Positions 19,087-28,013 of a stretch of DNA of 64,000 nucleotides are shown piece by piece. Below the pieces are notes generated by a model. That model saw only the letters and a program-made list of their open reading frames with translations. It made no database searches and had not been told where the DNA came from. Both the position numbers and the translations under genes were made by a program. Position 1 is the stretch's first letter. Every line of letters begins with the position of its first letter. The DNA is from Maricaulis sp. (GTDB taxonomy: Bacteria > Pseudomonadota > Alphaproteobacteria > Caulobacterales > Maricaulaceae): positions 31,432-95,431 of the forward strand of contig NZ_JADFAJ010000010.1 of the NCBI RefSeq assembly GCF_015665295.1. Reading direction: 5' to 3'.

Positions 19087-20661
19087 TCAGGGTATAGCGC
19101 GGACTTCAATTCTCTCGATTGTCAGGTCTGCTCCGCTTTCAACAAAGGGTTCAATCTTCATCCGGCCACTGGAATATGCCGACGGCAAAATGAGGCTGAA
19201 CTCGACCAGTTCCGATCCGGTTTCGGCTAGGGGAAGGACATGGAAGCGATTGTGCCGATTGAAGTCATCATTGCCGCGCGGAAGCGAAATCCGCGTTTCG
19301 GCAGCATTTCGGGTTGTCATGCGAACCGACACGCAAATCCGTTCTGTGGTCGGCGCGCTTAGCGGCTCGATGGTGATGGTGGGATAGGTGTTTTGTTGAT
19401 AACGCCCATCGCCGAGTTCACGCAGACCTGTCGTTTCCACCTCGATCGGCAATAGCTCGCCGGACCCGGGCTGACACGCCTGTTCGCCCAGGCGCAGGTT
19501 GGCCTGCACAAAGTGATATCCGACCGTGCGGGAAAGTGAGAGGTCCGCCACTGACATCTGGCCAAGCAGGGCGCGTTCTACCAGATTTATCAGGATACGA
19601 TCCGCCGCCTCCAGAGTCGTAAACAAGTCCCGAGAAGCGGTTGATGCGAGATATCTTGTGGCTGAGAGCCTGGACAGGTCTACAGCCTCGGCATCTTCGA
19701 AAAATTCCGGCCATCGGCGGGACATTCCGCCATAGAAGGAGTCGTGAAAAATGATGGTGCGGCCTTCAATCGGTCCGGCTTCGGCGGCAATCCTGGACCA
19801 GTCTTCCGTTGAAACCTCCAGGGTTGGCTCGCCATGGTCCCAACCGAGATTGGAGGCCAGGTCTGTTCTGGCTGGGTCGCCGGCTTCGATATGTGCGGTT
19901 GAGAAGACTGGCGCGCCTCCCGGCCTGGCATGGCTGTATAGGTCAGTCATTACGGCGAGCTGGATGTGGTGTTGCCAATGTGTGTCGGTCCGGAAATAGC
20001 CTTCTCCGGTTTCCCGAATGAGGGCCTCGATAGACGGTTGGTGGTTGATGAATTGGCCATAATCGCGACGCTCCATTTCTTGAGCGGCGAAGCGGGACAA
20101 GCGCCCATAACATTGCGCGTAGACCCCAACACGGCCGCGCAGCGCATCTGGTGTCACGCTGGCCTTGTTGGGAGACATGGTCACCAGAAGGTCTTCACCG
20201 GAATTGGCTGCGATCGCCATGTAAAGCTCGAAGCTCGCGAGGCGATTGACAATCTCTTCCTCCGTATCGCAATCAAAGGGTTCAAGGCTGCGCTTCAGAT
20301 AGAAGAAACCATCTGTCCCGGATACGAGTTGCGGTGTGTCGACAACACCGAAGAGGCGGAAGCTCAACCAGTTTTTCAAACCGATTGACAGTTTTCGAAG
20401 CAGAAGGCGATCCTCGAAGGCGCCAGCAAACTGCTCCCGTGCCTCGCTGTCATTGTCCAGCAATTGCCCGCTGCGAGGATAGGCGTCGAAATTCCGGCCT
20501 TCATAAGGGCGGGGTGCGCCGACGACCATGTAAGTCAGGAAGGGGGCCAGCAATTGTGCGCCAAAGCAGACAAGGGTCAGGCAGGCCAGAACAAGTGTGA
20601 GCTTGGAGCGGTTGGGGGTGTCGCTGTCAGCTCGGGGGCCTGTGTGGGTGTCGTCACTCAT
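19087..20661 (-). CDS. AlgX/AlgJ-like SGNH-type polysaccharide O-acetyltransferase protein
   Basis: A 524-residue protein with an N-terminal membrane anchor (LTLVLACLTLVCFGAQLLAPFLTYMVV, about 21-47) and a periplasmic part. The Asp-His motif of the AlgJ/AlgX family is seen in YFRTDTHW, and a candidate nucleophile serine in IIFHDSFYGG. The C-terminal 130 residues form a beta-rich region that could bind glycan, resembling the carbohydrate-binding module of AlgX. AGGAAG precedes the ATG. It lies 9 bp after an AlgI-like gene; the pair would pass acetyl groups across the inner membrane to a surface polysaccharide. The glycan is unknown because no polymerase or glycosyltransferase genes are near. 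Confidence 0.85.
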   Translation of the reverse strand: MSDDTHTGPRADSDTPNRSKLTLVLACLTLVCFGAQLLAPFLTYMVVGAPRPYEGRNFDAYPRSGQLLDNDSEAREQFAGAFEDRLLLRKLSIGLKNWLSFRLFGVVDTPQLVSGTDGFFYLKRSLEPFDCDTEEEIVNRLASFELYMAIAANSGEDLLVTMSPNKASVTPDALRGRVGVYAQCYGRLSRFAAQEMERRDYGQFINHQPSIEALIRETGEGYFRTDTHWQHHIQLAVMTDLYSHARPGGAPVFSTAHIEAGDPARTDLASNLGWDHGEPTLEVSTEDWSRIAAEAGPIEGRTIIFHDSFYGGMSRRWPEFFEDAEAVDLSRLSATRYLASTASRDLFTTLEAADRILINLVERALLGQMSVADLSLSRTVGYHFVQANLRLGEQACQPGSGELLPIEVETTGLRELGDGRYQQNTYPTITIEPLSAPTTERICVSVRMTTRNAAETRISLPRGNDDFNRHNRFHVLPLAETGSELVEFSLILPSAYSSGRMKIEPFVESGADLTIERIEVRAIP

Positions 20662-20670
20662 GTCCGCTTC

Positions 20671-22077
20671 CTAAAACCTGAAGTAAAGAAAGGGGCTGAA
20701 GTCCGCCGACAGGATCCAGACATTGGCGACGGCGAGCCCCGCAGTGCCGAGGGCGAGCCGCGTCGCCATGATGGGTAGCGTGGCTGTCGGAGCTGTGAGG
20801 CGCGATCCGAAGGACACGCCGGTCGGTGTGACTAGCGCGAGCAATCCGAAAGCCAGTATGCCCAGAGTCATGGGGTCGAGGACCGCGATTATGTCGCGGG
20901 GCATCACGCCCCATTCCCAGAACTGAACCATATTGCTGACCATGCTGGACGCGAGGCTCAGGCTTTCCGCCCGGAATAGCACCCAGCCGACGATTACTAC
21001 CGGCATCGCATAAAGAGCCCGCAGCCACGGGCTGCTCATCTGGCCGGCGCTGCCTTTGAGAATGATGCGTTCGCCGATCAGGAACGCGCCGTGGAAGAGG
21101 CCCCACAATACGAACGTCCAAGCCGCACCGTGCCAGAGGCCGGTCGCTAGAAACACCAGCAGCAGGTTTCGATAGGTCAAGATCATTCCGCCACGATTCC
21201 CGCCCAGCGGAATATAGAGATAATCGCGGAACCAAGTTGACAGGGAGATATGCCAGCGGCGCCAGAACTCCGTAATCGTGGATGCATAGTAGGGGCGTGC
21301 GAAATTTTCGTTGAACTTGATCCCGAACATGAGGCCAAGCCCGATTGCCATGTCGGAGTAGGCCGAGAAGTCAAAATAGATTTGGAGCGTGTAAGCGAGG
21401 GCACCGATCCAGGCCGTCATGAAGGTCTGGTCGCTGCCGGACAAGGCAAAACAGGCGTCTGCAACCCGTCCTGCCGTATCTGCCACGACGACTTTTTTCA
21501 GGAGGCCGAGAACGAAACGGCTGGCGCCGGCAGCGGCACCGTCAATCGAGCGTTCCGGCCTGCGATAATATTTGATCGCATCTTTGAAGCGGACGATCGG
21601 TCCGGCGATCAATTGCGGAAAAAAGGTCAGGTACGCGCCGAAAATAATGGGGTTGCGCTCCGGTGCGACGTCATTGCGATAAACATCGACAAGGTAGGAA
21701 ATCGCTTGGAATGTGAAGAAGGAAATGCCGACGGGGAGTAGAACATTCCGGAAGGTCCAGGACATTTCAGTCCCGAAAAGGCCATCGACCTGAGCGCTGA
21801 AAAATATCGCATATTTGAAGTAGAACAGCGCGGCCAGATTCAAGGATATGAATATCCACAAATTCGTCCTGTTTTTATTCCTCACAAAAAAGGCCGCTCC
21901 CCAGTTGAAGAGCACGGATGCGAGAAGCAGTCCCGCGATAAACCCCGATGACCAATAATAAAAAGACAGGCTGAAGGTAAGTATCAACGCGGAATGCACG
22001 ATGCCGCGTGACAGACTGATCGCAAGGATGGCAATTGGAAAAAATAAATAAAGGAATATGGGTTCTGAAAACACCAT
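20671..22077 (-). CDS. AlgI-like membrane-bound O-acyltransferase (MBOAT)
   Basis: A 468-residue polytopic membrane protein. The typical family start MVFSEPIFLYLFFP fixes the ATG at 22077, which has GGGGGG upstream. About ten hydrophobic segments follow, with WRRWHISLSTWFRDYLYIPLGG (in part: WHISLSTWFRDYLY) and the catalytic-histidine region TGLWHGAAWTFVLWG. MBOAT proteins of this type take acetyl from a cytoplasmic donor for export to partners such as AlgJ/AlgX. Base composition is visibly less GC-rich than the flanking era and recO genes, and the gene splits their usual linkage, suggesting horizontal insertion. Confidence 0.9.
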   Translation of the reverse strand: MVFSEPIFLYLFFPIAILAISLSRGIVHSALILTFSLSFYYWSSGFIAGLLLASVLFNWGAAFFVRNKNRTNLWIFISLNLAALFYFKYAIFFSAQVDGLFGTEMSWTFRNVLLPVGISFFTFQAISYLVDVYRNDVAPERNPIIFGAYLTFFPQLIAGPIVRFKDAIKYYRRPERSIDGAAAGASRFVLGLLKKVVVADTAGRVADACFALSGSDQTFMTAWIGALAYTLQIYFDFSAYSDMAIGLGLMFGIKFNENFARPYYASTITEFWRRWHISLSTWFRDYLYIPLGGNRGGMILTYRNLLLVFLATGLWHGAAWTFVLWGLFHGAFLIGERIILKGSAGQMSSPWLRALYAMPVVIVGWVLFRAESLSLASSMVSNMVQFWEWGVMPRDIIAVLDPMTLGILAFGLLALVTPTGVSFGSRLTAPTATLPIMATRLALGTAGLAVANVWILSADFSPFLYFRF

Positions 22078-22360
22078 GATGCGTCGCCCCCCAAAAGCCA
22101 GGAAGGAATCCCCCATCGACAATGAGGGCGCCGCTCCTTTGAGGCCTGCACTCAACCCCATGATCGCTTCATACAGCGTGCAACAATCACGGGCAAGCCG
22201 GTTTTCGGCCTGGCCTGATATCCGCGGACGGGCGTCCCGGGTTAGATAGAGGCCCTCATAATTAGGGAGTTACGCGGAGGGGCGGATTCAGATGCGGCCT
22301 CATTTGTGTCGTTCAGGCTGGCAGATAGGCGTCCCTGCAAGACTCACCTACAACCTCCCC

Positions 22361-23089
22361 ATGGAATGGCGTGATCAGGGCATAGTTCTGGCGGTTCGGC
22401 CGCATGGCGAGACCTCGGCGATTGTCGAGGTTTTGACCGCGGAGCAGGGGCGTCATGCCGGGCTGGTGCGGGGCGGGCGGTCGCGCTCGATGCGGCCCAT
22501 CCTGCAGCCGGGCAACCAGATCAATGTCAATTGGCGCGCCCGCCTGTCCGAACATCTCGGCATGTTCCAGATCGAGGCGGATGATCTCACCGCCGGCATG
22601 GTGATGGAGGACCGCACCGCGCTGGCCGGTCTCAATGCCGCCTGCGCCATCGCCGTCATGGCCCTGCCGGAACGCGAGCCGCATCCGCGCGTCCACCAGG
22701 GCTTTCAGCTCTTGCTGGGCGCCTTCGACAATCCCGATATCTGGCCGGCGCTCTATGTCCGCTGGGAGGCGGGCCTTCTATCCGATCTCGGCTATGGGCT
22801 CGACATGTCGGCCTGCGCCGTCACCGGCGTGACCGAGGACCTCACCCATATCTCCCCGCGCACCGGCCGTGCCGTCTGCCGCGAGGAAGCCGCGCCCTAC
22901 GCCCCCAAACTCCTCGAACTCCCGCCCTTCATGGCAGGATCCGGCCGGATCGAGGATGGCGATATCGCCCGCGGCTTGGCGCTGACAGGCTATTTCCTCG
23001 AGCGCCGCGTCCTCTGGCCGATCGACAAGCAATTGCCGGAAGCGCGGGCGCGGCTGATGGCGGAGTTGGAGCGGGTGGGGCGGTTGTGA
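22361..23089 (+). CDS. recO: DNA repair protein RecO
   Basis: A 242-residue recombination mediator that loads RecA with RecR. The N-terminal OB fold begins MEWRDQGIVLAVRPHGETSAIVEVLTAEQG (in part: GIVLAVRPHGE), followed by LVRGGRSRSMRPILQPGN. The helical C-terminal part includes LYVRWEAGLLSDLGYGLDMSAC. The cysteines (AC, VCREE) are reduced relative to the four-cysteine zinc site of some RecO proteins. ATG at 22361. A GTGA overlap links it to the next small gene. Confidence 0.93.
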   Translation: MEWRDQGIVLAVRPHGETSAIVEVLTAEQGRHAGLVRGGRSRSMRPILQPGNQINVNWRARLSEHLGMFQIEADDLTAGMVMEDRTALAGLNAACAIAVMALPEREPHPRVHQGFQLLLGAFDNPDIWPALYVRWEAGLLSDLGYGLDMSACAVTGVTEDLTHISPRTGRAVCREEAAPYAPKLLELPPFMAGSGRIEDGDIARGLALTGYFLERRVLWPIDKQLPEARARLMAELERVGRL

Positions 23090-23418
23090 GCGAAAAAGAC
23101 TGGGCAAAGGTCCCGTATTCCGACGATTTTATCCTGCACGAGAAATCGATAGGCGCGGTATCGATCTCGCCTGCGGCAATCGCGGAGCGCCTGCAGCTGG
23201 AATGCGATCAGGGCTGCGATGATCTGGATCAGTTCGACATTTTGATCCTGCAGCGGGATCACGAGCGCGTTGGCTTTTTGCGTCACCGAGGTTCACCTGC
23301 AGCGTTTAGCGGGGTCTGTAGCTGGTCTAATGATGTGGCAGTCCGGATGCCCGATGTCTTGTCGAGCATCCTCCCGCGCCTCGGAGACGAGTTCGTCGCC
23401 TATGGTGAGCCCTGGTAG
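23086..23418 (+). CDS. uncharacterised 110-residue protein coupled to recO
   Basis: It begins at a GTG that overlaps the recO stop (GTGA) and encodes an acidic soluble protein without signal peptide or membrane segment. Visible features are an aromatic-rich start (WAKVPYSDDFILHEKSIG) and CDQGCDDLDQFDIL in the middle. No family is recognised. Codon use is mixed and the 3' half is less biased than recO. It could be a recently acquired or fast-evolving gene; the start overlap is the main support for it being real. Confidence 0.6.
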   Translation: MSEKDWAKVPYSDDFILHEKSIGAVSISPAAIAERLQLECDQGCDDLDQFDILILQRDHERVGFLRHRGSPAAFSGVCSWSNDVAVRMPDVLSSILPRLGDEFVAYGEPW

Positions 23419-23420
23419 CG

Positions 23421-23476
23421 GCGCGCCGCCCCATCGACCTCGCTGACGCGCATCCACTTCCCCACAAATGGGGAAG
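23421..23476. repeat. dispersed intergenic repeat, copy A
   Basis: It contains GCGCGCCGCCCCATCG (23421-23436) and the palindrome CTTCCCCA (23457-23464) with TGGGGAAG (23469-23476). The same two blocks in the same order and orientation recur at 45995-46060. It lies between the recO-linked small gene and parC. Confidence 0.65.
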
Positions 23477-23579
23477 AAAGACCAAACCCATTCCCCACAG
23501 CTAATCCTGCGTCCCGCCCCTGCGCTCCCCGCCAGCCCTGCCTATACTGGATCAAACACGAATCAGTCAGGTGGGCTTC

Positions 23580-25856
23580 ATGGGCGATCATTTTGATCCC
23601 GACGGCGGGCATATCATCGAGGAGACGTTCAACGAGGCGCTGTCACGGCGATATCTCGCCTATGCGCTCTCGACGATCACCCAGCGGGCGCTGCCCGATG
23701 CCCGCGACGGCCTGAAACCGGTCCACCGCCGTCTGCTCTATGCGATGCGTGAGCTGAAGCTGAACCCGGACCAGGCGTTCAAGAAGTCAGCCCGTGTCGT
23801 CGGCGACGTCATCGGCAAATACCACCCGCATGGCGACCAGTCGGTCTATGAGGCGCTGGTGCGTCTCGCCCAGGACTTTGCCTCGCGCTATCCGCTGGTC
23901 GAGGGGCAGGGCAATTTCGGCAATATTGACGGTGATGGCGCGGCCGCCATGCGTTACACCGAGGCCCGTCTGACCAAGGCGGCGGAACTGCTGCTGCAGG
24001 ATATCGACCAGGGCACGGTCGATTTCGAGGAGACCTATGACGGCTCCGAGCGCGAGCCGCTGGTCCTGCCTGGCGCCTTTCCCAATCTCCTGGCCAATGG
24101 GTCGACCGGTATCGCCGTCGGCATGGCGACCTCGGTGCCGCCGCACAATGTCGCGGAGATCTGCGCCGCAGCGATGGCGCTGATCGACAATCCGGAAACC
24201 GGGACCGAGGCCCTGCTCAAGCACATCAAGGGGCCGGACCTGCCGACCGGCGGCACGATTGTCGAGCCGCCCGAAGCGATCCGTTCCGCCTATGAGACCG
24301 GGCGTGGTGGTTTCCGGGTGCGGGCCAAGTGGGAGAAGGAAAACATCGAGCGCGGCATGTGGCGCATCGTGGTCACCGAGATCCCCTACCTGGTGCAAAA
24401 ATCCAAACTGGTCGAACGCATCGCCCAGCTGATGGACGCCAAGCGCCTGCCGCTGCTTGACGATGTGCTCGACGAGAGCACCGAGGATATCCGCCTGGTG
24501 CTGGAGCCGAAGTCCAAGCTGGTCGATCCGGACATGCTGATGGAGAGCCTGTTCAAGCTGACCGATCTGGAAACCCGGGTCTCGCTGAACCTCAACGTGC
24601 TCGACCCCAATGGCGTGCCGCGGGTGATGAGCCTGCGCGAAGTGCTGCAGATCTGGCTCGAGCATCGTCGCGACGTGGCCGTGCGCCGCGCCACCACGCG
24701 CCTGGCCAAGGTCGAGGACCGGCTCGAAGTGCTGGCCGGTTATCTCATCGTCTATGCCGATCTGGACGAGGTGATCCGGATCATCCGCTTCGAGGATGAG
24801 CCCAAGGCCAGGCTGATGGCCCATTTCGAGCTCACCGAGCGCCAGGCCGAAGCCATCCTCAACATGCGCCTGCGCGCCTTGCGCAAGCTGGAAGAGCTGG
24901 AAATCCGCAAGGAGGACAAAAGCCTCCGCGATGAGCGCAATAGCCTGAAAGAACTGATCGGTTCGACCGCGCTGCAGTGGGACAAGGTGCGCGGCGAGGT
25001 CGCCCATGTCGGCGAGCTCTATGCCGAGACCACGCCGCTGGGCAAGCGCCGCACCGTGTTCGGCGACGCGCCCGACATTGCCGGCGATGCGCCGATCGAG
25101 GCCTTTGTCGTGCGCGAGCCGATCACGGCTGTCCTGTCGGAACGTGGCTGGGTGCGGGCGCTGAAGGGCCATATCAACGACGTCACCGAGCTGAAGTTCA
25201 AGGAAGGCGACAAGTCCGCCTTCGCTGTGAAATGCGAGACCACCGACAAGCTCCTCATGTTCGCGACCGACGGGAAATTCTACACGCTGGAAGCCTCCAA
25301 ACTGCCTGGCGGTCGAGGCCATGGCGAACCGGTCCGCCTGCATGTCGACCTGCCCGACGACGCCGCCCCGATCGGCCTGTTCAAGTTTGATCCGGAACGC
25401 ACGCTGCTTGTGGCCTCTGATGGCAATTCCGGTTTCCGTATCCAGGAGAAGGATTGCGTCGCCATGAAAAAGGGCGGCAAGCAGATCCTGAACCTGGCCG
25501 AGGGTGACGAGGCCTTCCTGTGCATTCCCGCGACCGGTGATCGTTGCGCCCTGATCGGGGAGAACAAGAAGATGCTGGTCTTCGAGCTCGAGGAAATCCC
25601 GATGATGAGCCGCGGCAAGGGCGTCCGACTGCTCGGCGGCAAGGGCGCAAAGCTGGCCGATGCGACCGTGTTCAACGCAGAAGACGGGCTGACCTGGCTG
25701 GACGGGGCGGGACGCCGCTTCAACCTGGATGACTGGCATTTGTGGACCGCCAAGCGGGCCCAGGCCGGCAAGATGGTGCCGCGCGGTTTCCCGCGATCGC
25801 TGCGCTTCTCGCCGCGGGGCTCGGAATTCCTCGCTTCACAGGCGAAAGCGGAATAG
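23580..25856 (+). CDS. parC: DNA topoisomerase IV subunit A
   Basis: A 758-residue type IIA topoisomerase subunit that decatenates daughter chromosomes. The breakage-reunion domain has [21 protein letters not shown] (in part: [12 protein letters not shown]), [19 protein letters not shown] and the active tyrosine in [12 protein letters not shown] (Tyr126). A coiled region and a C-terminal blade domain follow from about residue 500. The ATG at 23580 is chosen because AGGTGG lies just upstream; a GTG at 23571 overlaps that site. The GyrA box QRRGGKG is absent; the equivalent region reads [15 protein letters not shown], favouring ParC over GyrA. Confidence 0.95.
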   Translation: MGDHFDPDGGHIIEETFNEALSRRYLAYALSTITQRALPDARDGLKPVHRRLLYAMRELKLNPDQAFKKSARVVGDVIGKYHPHGDQSVYEALVRLAQDFASRYPLVEGQGNFGNIDGDGAAAMRYTEARLTKAAELLLQDIDQGTVDFEETYDGSEREPLVLPGAFPNLLANGSTGIAVGMATSVPPHNVAEICAAAMALIDNPETGTEALLKHIKGPDLPTGGTIVEPPEAIRSAYETGRGGFRVRAKWEKENIERGMWRIVVTEIPYLVQKSKLVERIAQLMDAKRLPLLDDVLDESTEDIRLVLEPKSKLVDPDMLMESLFKLTDLETRVSLNLNVLDPNGVPRVMSLREVLQIWLEHRRDVAVRRATTRLAKVEDRLEVLAGYLIVYADLDEVIRIIRFEDEPKARLMAHFELTERQAEAILNMRLRALRKLEELEIRKEDKSLRDERNSLKELIGSTALQWDKVRGEVAHVGELYAETTPLGKRRTVFGDAPDIAGDAPIEAFVVREPITAVLSERGWVRALKGHINDVTELKFKEGDKSAFAVKCETTDKLLMFATDGKFYTLEASKLPGGRGHGEPVRLHVDLPDDAAPIGLFKFDPERTLLVASDGNSGFRIQEKDCVAMKKGGKQILNLAEGDEAFLCIPATGDRCALIGENKKMLVFELEEIPMMSRGKGVRLLGGKGAKLADATVFNAEDGLTWLDGAGRRFNLDDWHLWTAKRAQAGKMVPRGFPRSLRFSPRGSEFLASQAKAE

Positions 25857-25931
25857 GTAGTGATTTAAACTTGTATCGCTCCGGGAGGGCGATGCAAAAT
25901 CTTCATTTTGCCCGCTCAAGGAGAGACAGGC

Positions 25932-26483
25932 ATGGATACCGGCGTCATTCTCTTGCTCGTGATCATCGCCCTCGGCGTATTTCTGGTCATGGTCTACAAC
26001 CGTCTTGTTGCGTTGCGGCAGACCTGTAACCAGGCCTGGGGTGATATCGATGTCCAGCTGAAGCAGCGCCATGATCTCGTGCCCAATCTGGTCGAGACCG
26101 TGAAGGGCTATGCCAGTCACGAGAAAGAGACGCTGGAAAACGTCATCAAGGCGCGCCAGACCGCGATCGATGCGACTTCGGTGAAGGATCTCGCCGGCGC
26201 GGAAAACATGCTGTCCGGGGCCCTGCGCCAGCTTTTTGCCCTGTCGGAAGCCTATCCCGATCTCAAGGCCAACCAGAACTTCATGCAGCTCCAGGCCGAG
26301 CTCGCCGATCTTGAAAACAAGATCGCCGCCGCCCGCCGCTTCTTCAATAATGCAGTCAATGAGTACAACACCTCGACCGAGCAGTTCCCGGCGGTCGTCA
26401 TCGCCAATTCGATGGGCTTCAAGCCGCGGGAATATTTTGAAGTCGGCGAAGCCGAGCGCGGTGCCCCGAAGGTGCAGTTCTAA
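25932..26483 (+). CDS. lemA: LemA family protein
   Basis: A 183-residue protein with one N-terminal transmembrane helix (VILLLVIIALGVFLVMVY) and a long helical-bundle domain outside. Signatures: YNRLVALRQTCNQAWGDIDVQLKQR, DLVPNLVETVKGYASHE, NEYNTSTEQFPAVVIA and GFKPREYFE. AAGGAG precedes the ATG at 25932. It is followed after 3 bp by an HtpX-like protease, an arrangement seen often enough to suggest that LemA acts with membrane protein quality control. Biochemical function is unknown. Confidence 0.93.
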   Translation: MDTGVILLLVIIALGVFLVMVYNRLVALRQTCNQAWGDIDVQLKQRHDLVPNLVETVKGYASHEKETLENVIKARQTAIDATSVKDLAGAENMLSGALRQLFALSEAYPDLKANQNFMQLQAELADLENKIAAARRFFNNAVNEYNTSTEQFPAVVIANSMGFKPREYFEVGEAERGAPKVQF

Positions 26484-26486
26484 GCC

Positions 26487-27506
26487 ATGGTCTGGGGCAC
26501 GGCCGGGCTCCGCACGCATATCTGGAACAATAATCTGCGGTCGCTCTTCCTGCTGGCCGCCTTTCCGGTTCTGCTCGTGGCAATCGGCTATGCCTTGACC
26601 ATCTTGATGACCGGCTTTGTCGATCCGGGTGCCGGCGCTCCGGGCAAGGACGGGGCGGGTTTCGAGCTCATCGGGTCAGAGCTCGACCGCCTGCCGGGCA
26701 TCGCCGCCTGGTCGCTGGCGATTGCGGCTATCTGGTTCGTGATTGCCTGGTTTGGCCATCAGGCCATGATCAATGCCGCGACCGGCGCACATCCGGTCAC
26801 CCGCAAGGACGAGCCTGCTCTCTATAACCTGCTGGAAAACCTTTGTATCTCACGCGGTCTCAACATGCCGAAGCTGGCCGTGATCGAAACCGGCGCGCTC
26901 AATGCCTACGCTTCCGGCCTGCATGAGGGGCAATATACCGTCACGGTGACACGCGGCCTGATGCAACGGCTCAACAAGGCCGAGCTGGAAGCGGTCCTGG
27001 CACACGAGCTCTCCCATATCCGCCACAGCGATGTCCGCCTTCTGGTCATATCCATCATCTTCGTCGGCATTATTTCCTTTGCCGCCGAGATGGTTTTCCG
27101 GCGCATCTTCTGGCTCGGTCTGCGGGCGGGCGGCGACCGGCGCTCCGGTGGACGCGGCGGCGGATTGGTCATCGTGATCGGACTGGCGATCATTGCGGTC
27201 GCCTATCTCCTGGCCATCCTGATCCGCTTCTCGCTTTCACGCCGTCGGGAATACATGGCCGATGCGGGGGCCGTCGAGCTGACCCGCAATCCCGACGCCA
27301 TGATTTCGGCGCTGGAGAAGATCGCCGGCAATGCCGATGTCGCGGAGTCCCCGGAAGAGGTCCGCGAGATGTTCATCGAGAACCCCCGGACCGGTTTCAT
27401 GGGCGTTTTTGCCACCCACCCGCCGATCGAGAAACGTATCGACATGCTCGTCGAGCATGCCGGCGGCAGGCGGCGCGTGCCAACGAGCACTGTGCCGGAA
27501 ATCTAG
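26487..27506 (+). CDS. HtpX-like M48 family membrane zinc metalloprotease
   Basis: A 339-residue inner-membrane protease. The zinc motif HELSHIRHSD (HExxH) has its downstream glutamate in RREYMADAGAVELTRNP. Hydrophobic segments lie near 13-35, 70-90, 180-200 and 225-245, placing the active site on the cytoplasmic side as in HtpX. The region between the third and fourth helices holds a Gly/Arg-rich loop (GGDRRSGGRGGG). It is directly coupled to lemA. Predicted role: degradation of misfolded membrane proteins. No heat-shock promoter was recognised. Confidence 0.9.
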   Translation: MVWGTAGLRTHIWNNNLRSLFLLAAFPVLLVAIGYALTILMTGFVDPGAGAPGKDGAGFELIGSELDRLPGIAAWSLAIAAIWFVIAWFGHQAMINAATGAHPVTRKDEPALYNLLENLCISRGLNMPKLAVIETGALNAYASGLHEGQYTVTVTRGLMQRLNKAELEAVLAHELSHIRHSDVRLLVISIIFVGIISFAAEMVFRRIFWLGLRAGGDRRSGGRGGGLVIVIGLAIIAVAYLLAILIRFSLSRRREYMADAGAVELTRNPDAMISALEKIAGNADVAESPEEVREMFIENPRTGFMGVFATHPPIEKRIDMLVEHAGGRRRVPTSTVPEI

Positions 27507-27565
27507 GGTGAAGGCCGAGCGGGACGGCGACACCCCGGCCAGGTGGCGCCGTAACCCGGTACGGC

Positions 27566-27925
27566 TTACTGGGTGAACAGGCAGAGCTTGTTCTCGTCGA
27601 GATCCCTCACATAACAGGAGTAAAAGGGGCCGCGCTGCCCTGGCTCACCGTCACAACGCCCGCCCAGCTCGATCGCCAGCTTGTGGAGCCTTCGGACCTC
27701 GTCCTCGGAGCCCGTATCAAGGCCAAGCATGGTGCCATTGCCATGGCTGGCGGGTTGTTCGTTGAAGGGACGGGCGATGGCGAAGGCGAACGTCTTTCCG
27801 ACCCAATAGGTCATGCGTTCGGTCGGCATTGCCGACGCGATACCGGACTGTGCGAACAAGGCATCATAGAATTTCGTCGCTGCCGTCATATCGTTCGTGC
27901 CCAGAACGAAGTAACTCATTTTCAT
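27566..27925 (-). CDS. VOC (glyoxalase/dioxygenase fold) family protein
   Basis: A 119-residue single-domain VOC protein. FVLGTNDMTAATKFYDALF at the start and RDLDENKLCLFTQ at the end are the characteristic beta-alpha-beta-beta-beta ends. The C-terminal glutamate metal ligand is retained (DENKL), whereas an N-terminal histidine ligand is not evident, so metal-dependent catalysis is uncertain. AGGAG lies 8 nt before the ATG. It is divergent from a WYL-domain regulator, with an inverted repeat at 27982-28010 between them, so it is probably that regulator's target. Confidence 0.85.
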   Translation of the reverse strand: MKMSYFVLGTNDMTAATKFYDALFAQSGIASAMPTERMTYWVGKTFAFAIARPFNEQPASHGNGTMLGLDTGSEDEVRRLHKLAIELGGRCDGEPGQRGPFYSCYVRDLDENKLCLFTQ

Positions 27926-27981
27926 GTATAATTCTCCTGATTGCCCGGACGGTTTTGCCTGGGAATGAATGCAGCGTATCG

Positions 27982-28010
27982 ACAAATATGACAAATCGTG
28001 TCGTATTTGT
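27982..28010. promoter_or_regulatory. 29-bp inverted repeat, candidate operator of the WYL regulator
   Basis: Left arm ACAAATATGACA (27982-27993), spacer AATCG, right arm TGTCGTATTTGT (27999-28010). Eleven of twelve positions are symmetric. It lies 57 bp from the VOC start and abuts the regulator start at 28014, where a repressor could control both genes. Confidence 0.6.
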
Positions 28011-28013
28011 TTG

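Noticed and set aside
20671..22161. Longer start for the MBOAT gene at 22161
   Set aside because: The extra 28 residues do not fit the family, whereas MVFS at 22077 is the canonical start.
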